Part shown: positions 23,830 through 36,772 of the stretch, piece after piece
Layout: the number at the start of each line of letters is the position of its first letter
Numbering within the stretch: the first letter of the stretch is position 1
NCBI GenBank assembly: GCA_002633005.1
Contig: NMRA01000124.1
Location: 763,814-827,813, forward strand
Origin: Phoronis australis
Lineage: Eukaryota > Phoronida > Phoronidae
Length of the DNA: 64,000 nucleotides
Reading direction: 5' to 3'
Made by a program: the position numbers and the translations under genes
Notes under the pieces: model-generated
Seen by the model: only the letters and a program-made list of their open reading frames with translations
The model's database searches: none
Told to the model about the DNA's origin: nothing

Positions 23830-26800
23830 GCCCAGCCCAGCTAGTTGTTAATGCAATGAATAGCTGTGTGTCTGGACGATTGAGCTAGACTCACTTGTGA
23901 TTGTCTGGTGAATACACTACTGGGAGCAGGCACTGTGTGCAGTTGTGGCCTGAGAGTGGGCGCTGGCTATTACAACTAATGGTTGTCATGGTGAAGGGGG
24001 TTGTGGTGCTGGTGGTATTTCCCTTGCCACCACTGAATTCCCCTTATTAGTTACAATTGGTAATAATTTTTGCTCCCCTATATTGTGGCTCTACAGCTGT
24101 TGTAGGCACATGTTGGTTGTAGTGAGAGATTAAGTTACCGGCATAAGCACGAGCCAGTGTAATGACATATATTTAGTTTTCCCACTGTACAGCCTTCTGT
24201 GTGCATGTGGGCAGTCTAGAGAAAGTGCTGTTGCTGCCTCTTATTCGTTTGATTTCTGATGTAAAATTTGATTAACTTTTAACTATGTATTATTGCACGG
24301 CCCAGTAATTATTAATTTGGTGGTATAACTCGTACCCTTACATAAAATGAGTGCTTCTCTGAGTGCCCATGAATACGTTCGTTTCAAATAGTTACGTTTG
24401 AAATTAGATTTTGGCCTCGATGCATGTTGAGTCTTCCCGTTGGTGTTAGTTACGAATTCAATGAACAGATAGTTTGTCAATAATCTTCGCCATTATGCTG
24501 TATGATGGTTGAAACCATGCTGTTGGCATGCAATGAATATTTAAGTGTATTCTCTTGGTGGAGAGTATTGTGCTTGTTTCTGTCATGTAAAGTGCCCTTT
24601 CGTCTAGGATTCGAAATAAATTAGGCGTCCTAGCTTTCGATTAGCAGTGTATTGCAATGCAATATTCCTGGTGAACCGTGAGGCGTTTTGAAGCGATATA
24701 TATATATCTATATATTTTTACAAATTACGTTTGTGTTTATTCATATATACGGCTTTATTTTCATAAACCTCGTTGGATTATTTGATACACGAAGTTATTG
24801 CATACTAAACGGGTGTTTAACTCCTCTGTTTGTGGAAGCGCCCCTGTTGTTGCATTGTTAAACGTTTGTAATTCTTTGAGTGTGCTATGGGCTTCGTAAG
24901 CTTGTTGATACCGGTAGTTGGATGTTGCGATCAGTTCGTTGCCGTCTGGAGACCCTCTCCGAAAATGCCATCGCGTGTTGTGCAATAGACGCGACAATGA
25001 GAATTTGTCTTTCTGTGATTTTTCATCCTATCATTTTGTCCCCGCAATCAGTCGAGATATTATTTTAAGAATTTCTATATATTCATTAAATGGATTTTAT
25101 TATTGTGGTAATAAAATTCTAATCACTTTTGTTGAATTGTGTTGTTGTTCCTCTATTTTTGTTTTACAGGGTTGTTGAGTTGGCACGAGTTTGTTCGTAT
25201 TTTACTTGGTAACATGACGACGTAATGAAACCGGGCTTTCGTCTTAACATAGCTTTTCATTTAACCACTCACGGTTACGACAGCGGTCTTGTATTATTAT
25301 TCATTCAAACTAGACACTGTATCTAGGCTTGGAAAAACTGATTGGCTGTTGCCCCTTCTGTTTTTCTCAGCGACTTGATTTCAGTTGCCAAGTTTGTGTG
25401 GTAGTAAAGCGATTTAGTTTGTCCAAATTCATTTCGAAATAGGATAAGGGTGCTTGGAAAGAGCAAATTTAGGCCTATGGAAAGAGTGATGTTAAATACC
25501 ACTTCAGGTTTGATAGCTCAGTTTTAAAAGTCATGTGAATCCAAAGTCTGCAATTTGATCGAGTTTAATTAAGTTCTACCCAGGAGGACATTTAAACATT
25601 AGCGAAACAGAACAGAAATGTGTTTCATGAGCGTATTGAAACAAGGTGCTCGTCAGTATGGTTCGTCCCTTTTATCATTTCTCCTCTATTCACAAGTTTG
25701 TTTTATATCCGATTCAGTGACCACACGACCAGGTGTGTGACATATACTGCAGTTCATTGCAAACGTTCCAAGTTATCAAGGTCGCGACATGAATGTTCGC
25801 GTTATGTTTGCTATTACTGAACGTTGGTCTCTGAAATCTCGAACAGAAAATCGAGACATCCATGAAGGTATTTTGCCTCGTACATCCCATTCCCACAAAT
25901 GTGCATTTAATATTTTATTCTGGGGAATTAGCGAGGCTACTCGGCTACACTTCTGACGCCGGTGCAGCCGAAAAGTTAGGATTCTCGCCCACTTAGAGAG
26001 TCGTCTCGAAAAGAAGCCTGTTAGCAGACAACTTCCATTACCTTCCTTGGCCATTTCGAAGAGTTTCGTTGCAGACACACCTGCCTTTTGTTGGGGTTAA
26101 CGAAACTGAATCGGACCTCTTACTCTCATAATGTCGGTCTCGAGGCATTCCTCATCGTGAAAGAATTCTGTTTCTGATACCAGCAAGAATATGGAAACCA
26201 TAAGCAATTTGAGAGACACATTCGAGTTTATTGGGATTCAGTGGCCAATCCTCATGGGCGGCGCACCATGGGGGCTGGGGGCTATACCCCACACTTATTT
26301 CAGTGTTGCTCCACCCATGATCCTAAAATAGCGAAATAGAAATTGGCGCATCTGCAAGTTCCCTGTTAACAGAATGATAACGAGACTGGAATCCTATCAC
26401 CAAAGAATACTAAAAACGAAACCGATTTCTTTAGAGTAAAGAGCTTGATTCGATTTTGTGTTTAAGGTACTTAAATAGCTGAAGACCAATGCAGCTTTAA
26501 AAATACACGTATTTGTTATTACCAACCCATCCGTAGATTGTAATGAAGCCGGAAAAGGCACTCCTTCGTAAGGAATTGTGTCGGAAAAGAAAGACACCCT
26601 TTCGTGGCAAAACTGGTCGTGAAAAAATCACCCATCTGAGTGGCACGTCCCGTGTACCTTTTCTGTGGTAGTCACCCGGGCATTCAGGAGCTTCTACACT
26701 GCATAGTGCACTCGGTAAAAACACGCGTGACTCAGATTTGGCAAACGCACAGAAATACATTTTGAAAGCTGGCCTGCACGTGCAATATTTCGTAAGAATG

Positions 26801-28294
26801 TGCAAATTTAAAGAAACTCTCACGGTGCACGCATTGTATTGCAATCTTCAATTGCAAAGCCAACGTTGCATTCTCTGACTTGGTACATATTTTTATCTGC
26901 TCTTCTCAAAGCAGTGCCTTGTTGTTATTTCGTTTTTATGTCGTTCCTATTTTGTTTTGTACACGACCTCACGCCGCAGCTGGCGAACCGTGAAACCCAG
27001 TGGAGCATTTCAACATACACACGAATTTTCACGCGGTGTGATAAAGCCTTGACTATCAACAATTCAGTGTAAATCACTCACTTTACCATTCTGGACCAGT
27101 AACCTGCATACGGGGTCGGAAATGCGTTTCCTTCAGCTCTGCAGTTAGGCGCCCATGAGAAACTCCCTGCCTGTGACGAAGGACTCTCTAGAAAAATGTA
27201 CCTCCGCAGTTTGGGTTTCTGGAAATTTTGACATAATTTATTTTTTGTGAGAGTTGATCTTGCGCGTTTTTTTTTCAGTCAAAGAGTGACCCGGGCCCAT
27301 CTGGTAGGTCTACCACTAGAGGGGGCAATAAACCTGTGCCTTCTGTCCAAAAAGAACGTTTCGTTTAATTAGGCCACTTACTGTCATAAAATCCGAGCCA
27401 TCTTGATTTGCTCCCATAGATTAGTACTGACAAGGCATTCGGTGCTCCACCGAGACCAGGGTAGAGTTTAGTAGCTGTCTCGCGGCGAAAAAAACTCTAT
27501 CCAAAATCACGCGCTCTCTCGCGTATTCTTGCGAAGTCTTGCATTTTTTGCGAAGTCCAGGCGTTCAACTGAACTCTACCCAGGCCCATTAGAATGCTTG
27601 TCACGGCGGCTTCGGCTTCAGTCACCAAGACACTGTGGCCGGTTGCAGCCATTTTAAATTCAAAAAAGGATTAAAATATGACGACGTTGTCTTAAAAGAA
27701 TGGAGTCGCCCGGGAGGCGAGCACCAGGACCTGGCGTCTATGTATTCGAAACCCAAAAATTGATAAATTTCATAGCACGCACCGGGCAAACTTGTAAAGT
27801 TGCTTCGAATCATGCGGCGTGAGACCGACATTGTGTTTTCAGCCCATTCCGTTACGTGGGCGAAATTGTTTCGCGAAAACGTGAATGCCTGGTGATGTTT
27901 ATCCGATAACACTCGACATTGTGCAGTTATCTTGAGCGGGCGTATGAAGTCGGCACACAATTGATTATGATTGGTCGTCATTGGCGTAAACTAGAGTTGC
28001 GACACTGGACAAATTTGCTGAAACAATTGGAGCATTTTCCTTATTAACGTAGGCAGTGTTATGGTCGTGGTGTTTGGCTAGCAAGTAATGGACACACGTG
28101 GGATTTTGGGACGGCAGCAAACTAAGTTAAAATGTTTGAAAAATGCCGAAGACGCATTTGTTTTCCATTAACTTCTTCATTAAAAATGTCTAGCAAATCT
28201 TAAGACACAAGTCAGGGCATTTACGGTAAAGGCTTCAATGTCAAGCAATGTGTGAGTATCTAATATGTTAACTTGAAGGTAAAATCGTTTGCCC
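23830..28294. other. Intergenic stretch with one miniature element
   Basis: The first kilobase may be extended TENT5 3'UTR. Beyond that no gene is recognised. The open frame at 27622-27981 (- strand, 119 codons) has no domain I know. The miniature palindromic element at 26254 is listed separately. Confidence 0.5.
26254..26319. mobile_element. Miniature palindromic element, copy 3
   Basis: It begins ATGGGCGGCGCACCATGGGG and ends CTCCACCCAT, with the interior 'ctgggggctatacccc' shared with 15263-15404. Confidence 0.65.
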
Positions 28295-28416
28295 TACGGT
28301 GGCCTAAAGCTGACATTGAAAAAAAATAACATTATGAAAAAAAAATCAATTTTCTCCGCTGAGAAAAGTGATTTTTTTGTAATGTTATTTTTTCAATGTC
28401 AGGTTTGGGCCACCGT
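28295..28416. mobile_element. ~120-bp fold-back element
   Basis: The left arm, ACGGTGGCCTAAAGCTGACA followed by TTG, an A-run and TAACATTA, is matched in inverted orientation by the right arm TAATGTTATTTTTTCAATGT..GGGCCACCGT. The central part (TTTCTCcgctGAGAAAA) also pairs. Flanks 'gtttgccc' and 'gtttgtcc' could be an 8-bp target-site duplication. Confidence 0.75.
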
Positions 28417-29040
28417 GTTTGTCCTGTACATAACCTCAATTTTATCATAGACGCAACTATTTCTAGTGTTACACGTTATCCATGACGCCACCGTAACACG
28501 TGGCTACCTCTGCGAAGTGTATCAATCGTCCATTCAGGAGTCAGACGATTCAAATCGAAAGGCCAGTGGTGGAACTATGATGTCGCACTGTGTTGCCGGG
28601 AAGCATTCCCGGGAAAACCAATTATTTTCGAACGTCAGTGCTAGCGGAGACCATTTTAATGGCATACTGTAGCTTTGAACATTCTGTTCTGCACCCTTGG
28701 CATTTACGTTCTGAGTCCAGTCGGTCTTATTTCCGTACGTAGTCGAAACTAGACTCAAAACATGCGCGCATCGNGAGGGGCTCGAACGAACCCCCTTATT
28801 TGGCGAAGTGGGCAAAAAGATCTGCCTCAGAGAAACAAAAAGTACAAGAAAATGAGACGAAAGTCCATTAAAAAGGTGCAGACGCACAGTGAAGATGGTA
28901 CCCCGTTTTTTTTTAGTCCACATCGCCAGAAATTCGAGCACCCCATATAAAGGCTGAGTGCGCGCATGCAAAAATAACCATACGTTTTCAGTAAACTCCA
29001 ATCATGCGGCACGATTGGTTAACTTTCGCTAGCCTGAGTC

Positions 29041-30173
29041 TGAGTCGGTGGGTCGTTGTATGTTTCCTCGTTGTGTCTGCACTAGAAATCCTCAGTTGAG
29101 TGTAGGACCTTATCGACAAAACTTAATTAGTTAAAATATCTCTAAAGATTATTGAATTTAACTCAGTCGCGGAAAACATACATTTCCTGAATGTAAACAG
29201 ACTGTAGAATCTGATTTTTGACTTTATACCAACTTGAATTTGTCGTTGATTGGGTCACGTGACCATATCCTTTCAGTAAAATTTAGTAGAAAGAAAGGGA
29301 AACAAGCAAAACAACGGTATCAATAAAAAGTGTCCAAATTTCGTTTGATGTTCAAGAGGAAATCTCAAAACCTCAATTTCCTAAATTATCACCCCGTTTT
29401 CTCTTCATGCAAATTTTGAGGCTTTCATAAACTTGAATCATAAAAGTCCCCTATGCTTGATAGCCCCTCATGCAAAAGTGAATTGACTTTAAAAAATCCT
29501 ATTGAGAGGAGGGCATAAAGTACAGCATTCCTGAGACATGGTGCAGTGTTCCGAACTTTCAAAGTTAGTGTTTGGGGAATCCAGTGGCGGGTTGGAGGGG
29601 GCCAAANTGAGTCGGTGGGTCGTTGTATGTTTCCTCGTTGTGTCTGCACTAGAAATCCTCAGTTGAGTGTAGGATCTTATCGACAAAACTTAATTAGTTA
29701 AAATATCTCTAAAGATTATTGAATTTAACTCAGTCGCGGAAAACATACATTTCCTGAATGTAAACAGACTGTAGAATCTGATTTTTGACTTTATACCAAC
29801 TTGAATTTGTCGTTGATTAGGTCACGTGACCATATCCTTTCAGTAAAATTTAGTAGAAAGAAAGGGAAACAAGCAAAACAACGGTATCAATAAAAAGTGT
29901 CCAAATTTCGTTTGATGTTCAAGAGGAAATCTCAAAACCTCAATTTCCTAAATTATCACCCCGTTTTCTCTTCATGCAAATTTTGAGGCTTTCATAAACT
30001 TGAATCATAAAAGTCCCCTATGCTTGATAGCCCCTCATGCAAAAGTGAATTGACTTTAAAAAATCCTATTGAGAGGAGGGCATAAAGTACAGCATTCCTG
30101 AGACATGGTGCAGTGTTCCGAACTTTCAAAGTTAGTGTTTGGGGAATCCAGTGGCGGGGTGGAGGGGGCCAAA
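29041..30173. repeat. 567-bp near-identical tandem duplication joined by one N
   Basis: 29041-29606 and 29608-30173 align end to end without gaps and differ at only a few bases (for example 29127 C/T and 29260 G/A). The junction is the single unresolved base 29607. The unit contains a dispersed repeat also found at 35155 and 41155. No gene lies inside; the open frames on the - strand are repeated noise. Confidence 0.95.
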
Positions 30174-30314
30174 GGGGCCNGGGCCATGCCCCCCCAACTT
30201 GTAAAATTATTCCAGATTCCATTTAACAGTTCGGGGGTGCGAATGTCTGACGGGCAAAATTCTGGCTAATATTCTGCCCTGGCCCCACTCAAAATCCTAT
30301 ATCCGCCCTTGGAA
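30149..30314. mobile_element. ~165-bp MITE-like repeat, copy 2
   Basis: Homologous to 16856-17018: 'cagttcgggggtgcgaatgt', 'ctgacgggcaaaattctggc', 'attctgccctggcccc', with ends CAGTGGCGGGG and ATATCCGCCCTTGG. It contains unresolved base 30180. Its left end is also present at the end of the first duplicate (29582-29606), which then breaks at the N. Confidence 0.7.
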
Positions 30315-32467
30315 GCCGACTGAAGCCCATGTCTGACGTACATCATTAGCAAAAGATGTTTCCACTTGTTCAGCGTATTCTTTCTCAGTGCTTAGAATTA
30401 CTAATTTTTTAGTTATAAACTAGGTGGAGTTCAGCGCAAACCATTAAAGCGGGCTGTAAAGATAGTTTTGCTAAGCAGTAGAAAATTGCTCCCTTTTCAC
30501 CATTCTCGTTACAACGGGGCATCCAAAGCATAATTAAATTAACCAATGAAAACAGAGAACGTAACTGCATTACCAACCAATAGGTGGTTAGGACGGCATC
30601 AGCAAGGGGATGTACTTCGGACATAGATGTTTCGGAGGTGATGTGTCCCTGTAGATATGCTCTGGCGGACCTAGGATAACATAAGGGGCAGGGCTACCAG
30701 TTTTCGGAGGAAAAACGGTCACGTAAGGCCCAGAAAACGGCTTTGCTGGCGGTGTTTTTTATCGTGTACGAAAAAGAGGGTGGGAACCCCAGGGCCTAAT
30801 TCATGTATCCACCCATTTTATGTAAGAGCACTTCATCAGAATAGGGCATAAGAGTAGCAATATATTTCAGAGCCGGGTTAAGCCTTTTACTTTCATTTCG
30901 ATTCACCTCGACTTGAGAATTAGATTACAAAACGCGAGTTTCTATAATTTCTTACAATTTTTTATTATTTTTTATTTCATTCTTGTTAAAGCAGTACGCA
31001 ACGCTGCCTTGTTATTTAATCGTGTTTTAGGATGGAGTCTTTCGTTTTGGTTCTTTTAAGGCGGGAAATTAGCATTCCTTTATTTACAATATAGACAAGA
31101 ATGGAAATCGGGATTGCTTCAATGGCCGGAGGAATTCACTGGAGTTAACCTGATTAATTCAATTCTGAAGTTTTCCCTTTCGGCTTGACCTATTACCAGA
31201 GTTGGTTTGTTTTCCATTTGGGCTTGACGTATATGCCAGAGCTGATGTATGACCACAGCTGGGTAGGACTTATGCGTAACGTATTTTCCGTTGAGACACG
31301 CCGTTTATTGGAGACACTATAGTTACAAGTAGCAAAATAGCTGTAATTATTACAAAATTGCCCCTGCACGATCAAATTGCAGTCGCACAGTGTCAGCGTC
31401 ATCCGATCTGGGACGTCGTCCATCTGTTTCACTTGGTAATCTTTTATCGTAAGTTATAAAATCAACACGTGTCTGTACCACACACGCACACATTTGGTTT
31501 CCATAGAAATTGCTAATTTGCAATTCTTTTAAACCGCCCTAAACCCTCTTGGATGAAGCCGTCTGCTCGTAGCGTGACATGCCAAAATCCCAGTCGTGAG
31601 TCAGTCACTTGAGGTTTCCATCGTGTTGTTTTCATTAGCGCACACTCGGCACGATCGCCATGTTATCTAATGAAACCAGACGTTGACGTCCTCTATCGCT
31701 TTTCAATTTCCAGGCAATGATTTAAAGCTACCTCGGCAATATTACGTTCAAGTCGTGGCGGGCGGGCATATATTAATTAGAAGCGCTTATTAGCCAAAGC
31801 GTTTTATAGCTAGTGCCTTCAGCCTAGTATAGTTACACCAATTGTGATTTCGAAAGTAACCAATGCAGAGTTAAAATCTGAAAATGTTTCCTCAACCGAA
31901 AGATATCAATGAGATTGGAAGATTTCATACTTATACTGGAACAGTAGGTTACAGTCGTTTTTTGCGTTACCGTTTTGACTAGAAGATTGCGGTGTTGGAT
32001 ATTTAAGCAAGCAACCTTCTCGAAAACCGGGACATCAGTCAGGACAACAACCAGAAATTTAAAATCGTATAAATTTAAACTAAGTCACATTCATTGCCTA
32101 CGGTTTCTTCTGAAAACTTTAAGTAATAGATTTAAATCCACTCAGTTTGGGAGGGGGTGTTCGAGTAAAGTCAATCGCATTTAGTTTTTTATAAACAAAA
32201 ATAAAGCAAAAAACAAATCTTCAACAAATTCTAACAAGAACATCCAGAAACTTAGGCCAGTGCCCCTGCCCACTGAGCAGCACTCTCACTGCCGCCGGGA
32301 TGGGTACATCGCGGCATTATAAGTAACGTATTTTCTCGTTAAGCCCAATATTGCAGTTGGCAAGCTGAATCTCGATTTACACTGTTTGGCCTCTAGTGTT
32401 TTTCCACGTCACGAGAGGACCTGAAAAATAAGACGAAACGAAAAGAAAACGCGCCTGGGGTTTTCCC
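30315..32467. other. Intergenic stretch, nothing recognised
   Basis: No gene or RNA gene is seen. The open frames at 30409-30624 and 31193-31432 (- strand) have no recognisable domain. Confidence 0.5.
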
Positions 32468-32601
32468 AAGAATTTTTGGGCAATAGTCGGATATAACGTG
32501 CCGGTATTTTGAGAACCAGTTCGATGCCCCGCGTTATTCATTGGAAAGAAATTGATTCTCAAAATTCGGGCACGTTATACCCGACCATTGCCAATTTTTC
32601 T
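32468..32601. mobile_element. ~134-bp fold-back element with ~50-nt arms
   Basis: The left arm (GGCAATAGTCGGATATAACG, TGCCGG, TATTTTGAGAACCAGTT) is matched in inverted orientation by AATTGATTCTCAAAATTCGG, GCACGTTATACCCGACCATTGCC with few mismatches. The 'TTTTGAGAACCAGTTTC' segment recurs near 38415 (inverted) and 41592. Confidence 0.7.
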
Positions 32602-33149
32602 GTATGAAAACGCGACTACAGTTATGATTGATCAGAGCATTTTGCTGCTATGGTTACGAGACGTACATCCCGTTCGACTTGTCGCCTTGGTGTTCGTCAT
32701 TCAGTGTTGATTTCGTAACTTTTGCGTGACTCGACAGTTACGTTCAAGAGGTAAACCTGCGAGCCATAGGTTTCCTGTTGACTTGATGCACGTAGTTCCC
32801 GGTCAACTTTGAGCCTACGAAAATACCCGAGGTGTTCATTATGAATGCCCGTTTGCCACGTCTCACGAATGACGACGTACACGCAGGCTAACACGTGCAC
32901 AGTTTACAAGCTGGCGAAACGGTCAGTTGTCTCGGCTCTTGTAGAGAGAGCTTCACCCGGTGGAGGAACATCCGCCATCGTGTCAAGCAAGTTGTTTCCG
33001 GACTATCACATATTTGTAAAGTGCTACAAAACAGCCAGCTGCAATCGTTCACATGAGCGGTGTGATAGCGAATTGTGAACAGCTGACAAAAACTCCTAAG
33101 CGTTTACGCGATTGACTTTTAACGGCCAAGCAGATATGAAGGACAAGTC

Positions 33150-33240
33150 TATGGACCTATCCAAATGTCTACAAAACTATAGATTTTAACTCAGTATGAG
33201 AATGAATTTTCTGAAAGCCTGTAATTGGCTGATTCGTCGG
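33150..33240. repeat. Partial copy of the 35155-type dispersed repeat
   Basis: 'aaactatagattttaactcagta' and 'tttctgaaagcctgtaattggctg' match the start of the family seen at 29100, 35155 and 41155. Confidence 0.45.
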
Positions 33241-33487
33241 CTTAAGAAATGACGTATGACGCACGCTCATAAGGTACAACATTCGTCACTTTCCATACGA
33301 CGTTGTAATATACATGTGAGACAAGCATTTTTATAAGTAGACTAGTGAACGTCGCACGGAAATTGACGAACATTGTATCGAAATAGCAAAAGAGCCCATA
33401 ACGCACACTACACTTCCGATGCAGTTTTTCAGTGATTGCATGCGCACGTATATCGTCGGCCAAGTGTGCGAAATAAGTGCGATTGTT

Positions 33488-33517
33488 TACTGTAATAATT
33501 CGGGAATTATTACAGTA
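33488..33517. repeat. Perfect 30-nt palindromic hairpin
   Basis: TACTGTAATAATTC and GAATTATTACAGTA are perfect 14-nt arms around a 2-nt GG loop. Very AT-rich sequence (33540-33740) follows. Confidence 0.9.
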
Positions 33518-35154
33518 GTAATTAATTACCCAATCAGAAGCCAGCAATAAAGACAGTAAGAAATAATTATGGAAGAAATAAATATTTATGACAATAATAA
33601 ATTTTCATGTCAGTAATTAGTCAGTCAATTATATGCCAAGAATAACATTTATATCAATTTTATAATTGAATGATGTTCATTATATTAATGCTATGTACAT
33701 GACTGTAATAAAATTCAATACAGTAATTAATATTTATTAATGTAATTAATCAGCTTTTCTGTGTTCCTGAAAGCGCCGACGACGGCCACTCTATGCTTGT
33801 CGAAACAACCCCCTTTAGCCTCCAAGTCAGTAAGCTTACAGTGGCCTGCCGACTGTTGATGTTCGGACGTTACTAAAATTATCACATAATGCTGCGTTTT
33901 GTTTAACAAGATAATGACAGTTGTCCCTGACTTTGCTGCGCGTCAGTTTATTTGCTCTTTATGTTATGCCTGAAAAGAGATAAGATAACGACCACTTGCC
34001 CAATTGCCCGTCATGTGAACATGACCGTCGACAGCCACAACGCACTTACTGTGAAAGAAGTCTTTGCTCAGAAACGTCTAATTTTAAAGCAGGGGCGACA
34101 ATTCCCATTGCGTAGAATACGTCGGTTGCTCAACACTGTAATGGCAAACATTCTAACTGAACGTCTTGTTCAGTGTCAGCAAACTTAACTGAACTTGAAA
34201 TGGGCGTTTTCCGAGTAACGAAAACGGAGAAAAATGTATTTAGCGAGATAATTGACGCATCTTAAAAATCCTGAAAAACGGCAAGACAAATTTGCTACAT
34301 TCAGAACAGCAAATATCAGAAATGATTGATCGGATACACATGAAATTACATTTTATTCACTGTACTCCAAAACGCTGTTACGAATTGTTCTTGAAGTGTT
34401 CCTCTTTTGCAACGAGAGGATATAAAAACTGCTATTACATTATTTTCATGAAAACATCTAAACGAAAACGATATGATATATTAGAAAGCTATAACAGCGT
34501 AACAAATGAAATTTGATCATGTTATTCATAGTTATTTTGATATCAATGCACCTTTTTGCTAAATTTTATTAAAATGACATAGTCACGTACCCAGTTAACA
34601 TCCAATCGTTTTGTAAGTATTTGATTAAATACGCAAACTTGTCAACAAATCCCTTCCTCAAATTGAAGGCGACTTCCGAGTAAAAGACCCGAGAGTGCTG
34701 TTATTCTTCTGAGCTCGGTCTTACTTGTGAGTGAATGAATGTATGTAAGCCTTCTAAGGGAATGAATGAGAACCACTTCGGAACACTCGACTTCGAGTAA
34801 GAAGTGTAAAGAAGAGAAAGAAAGTTTTCTTGCACCTGGAACCGGTTCAACATTTACCGAAAAGTAACTCAAGTCTCAAATGGAATCCATCTTACTCACT
34901 GTGAGCACACGCGCGCAGTTTCATGCACGCACGTGGTCCTAGACGGTTGTGCGTTCCGAGTACGGCAGTAAAGGAACAATTGCTCGCGAGAAAGGAAATG
35001 TGTTTGTGAGAATTTAGTAGTATTAGTAAGAAAGGCCGAGCGGTTAGTGCGAGCTCATACTAAAAGCACGTTAACTTTATTTTCCGGAAAGGTGATACTG
35101 AAGCGAATCCGAGACCTGAACTTATTCATAATTTTCACTTAAATATTAAAGTTT
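33518..35154. other. Intergenic stretch, AT-rich at left
   Basis: 33540-33740 is extremely AT-rich with repeated 'agtaattaat' words. No gene is recognised in the rest. Confidence 0.5.
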
Positions 35155-35585
35155 TGTAGGACCTTGTCGACTTGTTGGTGTTTTTAGCCAACTATCTACA
35201 AACCTATAGATTTCCACTCAGTAAAAGTATGTATTTTCTGAAAATAGAAAGGCTGTAATTTGATTTTTATCTTCATACCAATCCTCTGAAAATTAGGTCA
35301 CGTAACTGTGTCTTTTTAATAAATGGTACATTCATAACAAAACAACGGTACCAATAAAAAGATCTATTTTTTCGACATAAAGTTTCAAGATAAAATCTCA
35401 AAAACTCTGTTACAGTTTTTTAAATTATCTTCTCGTTTCGTTTTGCGCAATTTTCATTTTTTTCATAAAAATCGGAGAAGTCCTATTTTTGATAGTCCCT
35501 CATACAAAAGCGGAAATTTTTAAAAACAATCTCTAGCAGTGTTTTGGAGAAGAAAGCATAAAGCATGCTATATGGAAGTTACACA
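35155..35585. repeat. Dispersed non-coding repeat (~430 bp), copy B
   Basis: It shares ordered blocks with 29100-29530 and 29667-30097: GTAGGACCTT.TCGAC, 'taggtcacgt', CAAAACAACGGTACCAATAA, 'atctcaaaac', 'gatagtccctcatacaaaag' and 'aagcataaag'. No open frame is conserved. Confidence 0.75.
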
Positions 35586-36670
35586 AGAATCCGGTCAGCC
35601 ACTTATGATATGATGTTCCGAAGTTAGTCAAATTTGGACATTTTCCAGGGTCCCGCATAAACATAACTTTACATATGACAACACTGTCACTTTTTAAATC
35701 ATTTGCCTGAGGACGTGAAAATAACCTTTACACGACGTATTTCGCCGTCATTTTTGTCCAAACTCGTCAAAATTTTGAAGAGAAAATAGTTAATGAATTG
35801 CTGCGTGGACCTTGAGAGTTTTCAAAAACCTTGAAGTCGATGTTCAACGTTGCCCCACGAATAGATCTTTGCCAAGGCAAGGTAGCACGCGTACATTTTA
35901 TAAGACCAGAGCCAGTAAATGAACGGAATAACCTCGTAATAGAAAAACGCGATAGTTATATTTGGCTACAGAGCCTACGTCTTTATCTTCACACTGATAA
36001 CATGGGTCACTGAAGACAACACGACGGAATTAACAGCAAGGGGATCGCTTAGTTTAACGAAATACTTGCAACAGTTTGGATGGCAAACAAGTTTTTGTTT
36101 GGCACGTCAAACAACTAGGCGATAACGTGCAGCGCAATCTTGGCACGCACACAACAAAACGGAGTTTTTCAACAATCACGTGACCTCAGCGCACCGAGGT
36201 GGTAAGCCTTGTTTATAACGATTTATTCGCAAATGATTTCTGAAGAATTGTTCCGACGTTCAATAAAACCGCACCTGTGTTTTCAATTTCACTTTGGCCG
36301 TAATCGACTACCAACTGTATTTATTCGTACATACTGAAAATAAGTAGTCTTCATTAATGACAGAAAGCTGTTGGTCTCCAGCTGAATCAATACAAAACAA
36401 TAAATATAACCCGGAGCCCCTTTCACTGAATTGTTTTTCATTTCCCCCAGATCACCTAGACAGGTTTTAGGTCGGAGTTATAATTATAACTACCTTCAAG
36501 TATCTTTAAAGCAGGCTGTAATCCCGGTTCCCTCACTTTCCGATATAAAACTGGCCTTAAAGGATCTAAGAGCAGACTGTAACCCCAATTTCATTATTTT
36601 CCGCTATAAAGCTGGTCTTAACTCAGATGGAAACTTATGAGCTTGAAAAGAACGGATAGTTCGCTACTGC
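35586..36670. other. Intergenic stretch, nothing recognised
   Basis: No gene or structured repeat was recognised. Confidence 0.5.
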
Positions 36671-36772
36671 CGGAGAGTGGTGTAGTGGTACAATTAGAGG
36701 TAAGTGGGCACCCAAAGCCCACTGTATCACCTTGAGCACTGAACGTAACTTAAGCGGTAGGTTCAAATGCCA
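36671..36772 (+). repeat. tRNA-derived SINE-like fragment
   Basis: An exact pol III A-box (TGGTGTAGTGG, 36678-36688), an anticodon-arm-like hairpin (TGGGC-accCAaa-GCCCA, about 36705-36721) and a near B-box (GGTTCAAATGC, 36760) occur in tRNA order. No 3' acceptor strand pairs with the 5' end, so it is not a functional tRNA. Confidence 0.4.

Noticed and set aside
27305-27325. CTCF-like site (CCACTAGAGGGGGCA)
   Set aside because: The motif has an extra G relative to the core spacing and stands alone, outside any repeat array.
27622-27981. 119-codon minus-strand open frame as a gene
   Set aside because: No recognisable domain, splice context or neighbouring exon; length is within chance for this much sequence.
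29425-30222. Two similar minus-strand open frames as a duplicated gene
   Set aside because: They are the same non-coding repeat read twice because of the 567-bp duplication, and they run through unresolved bases.
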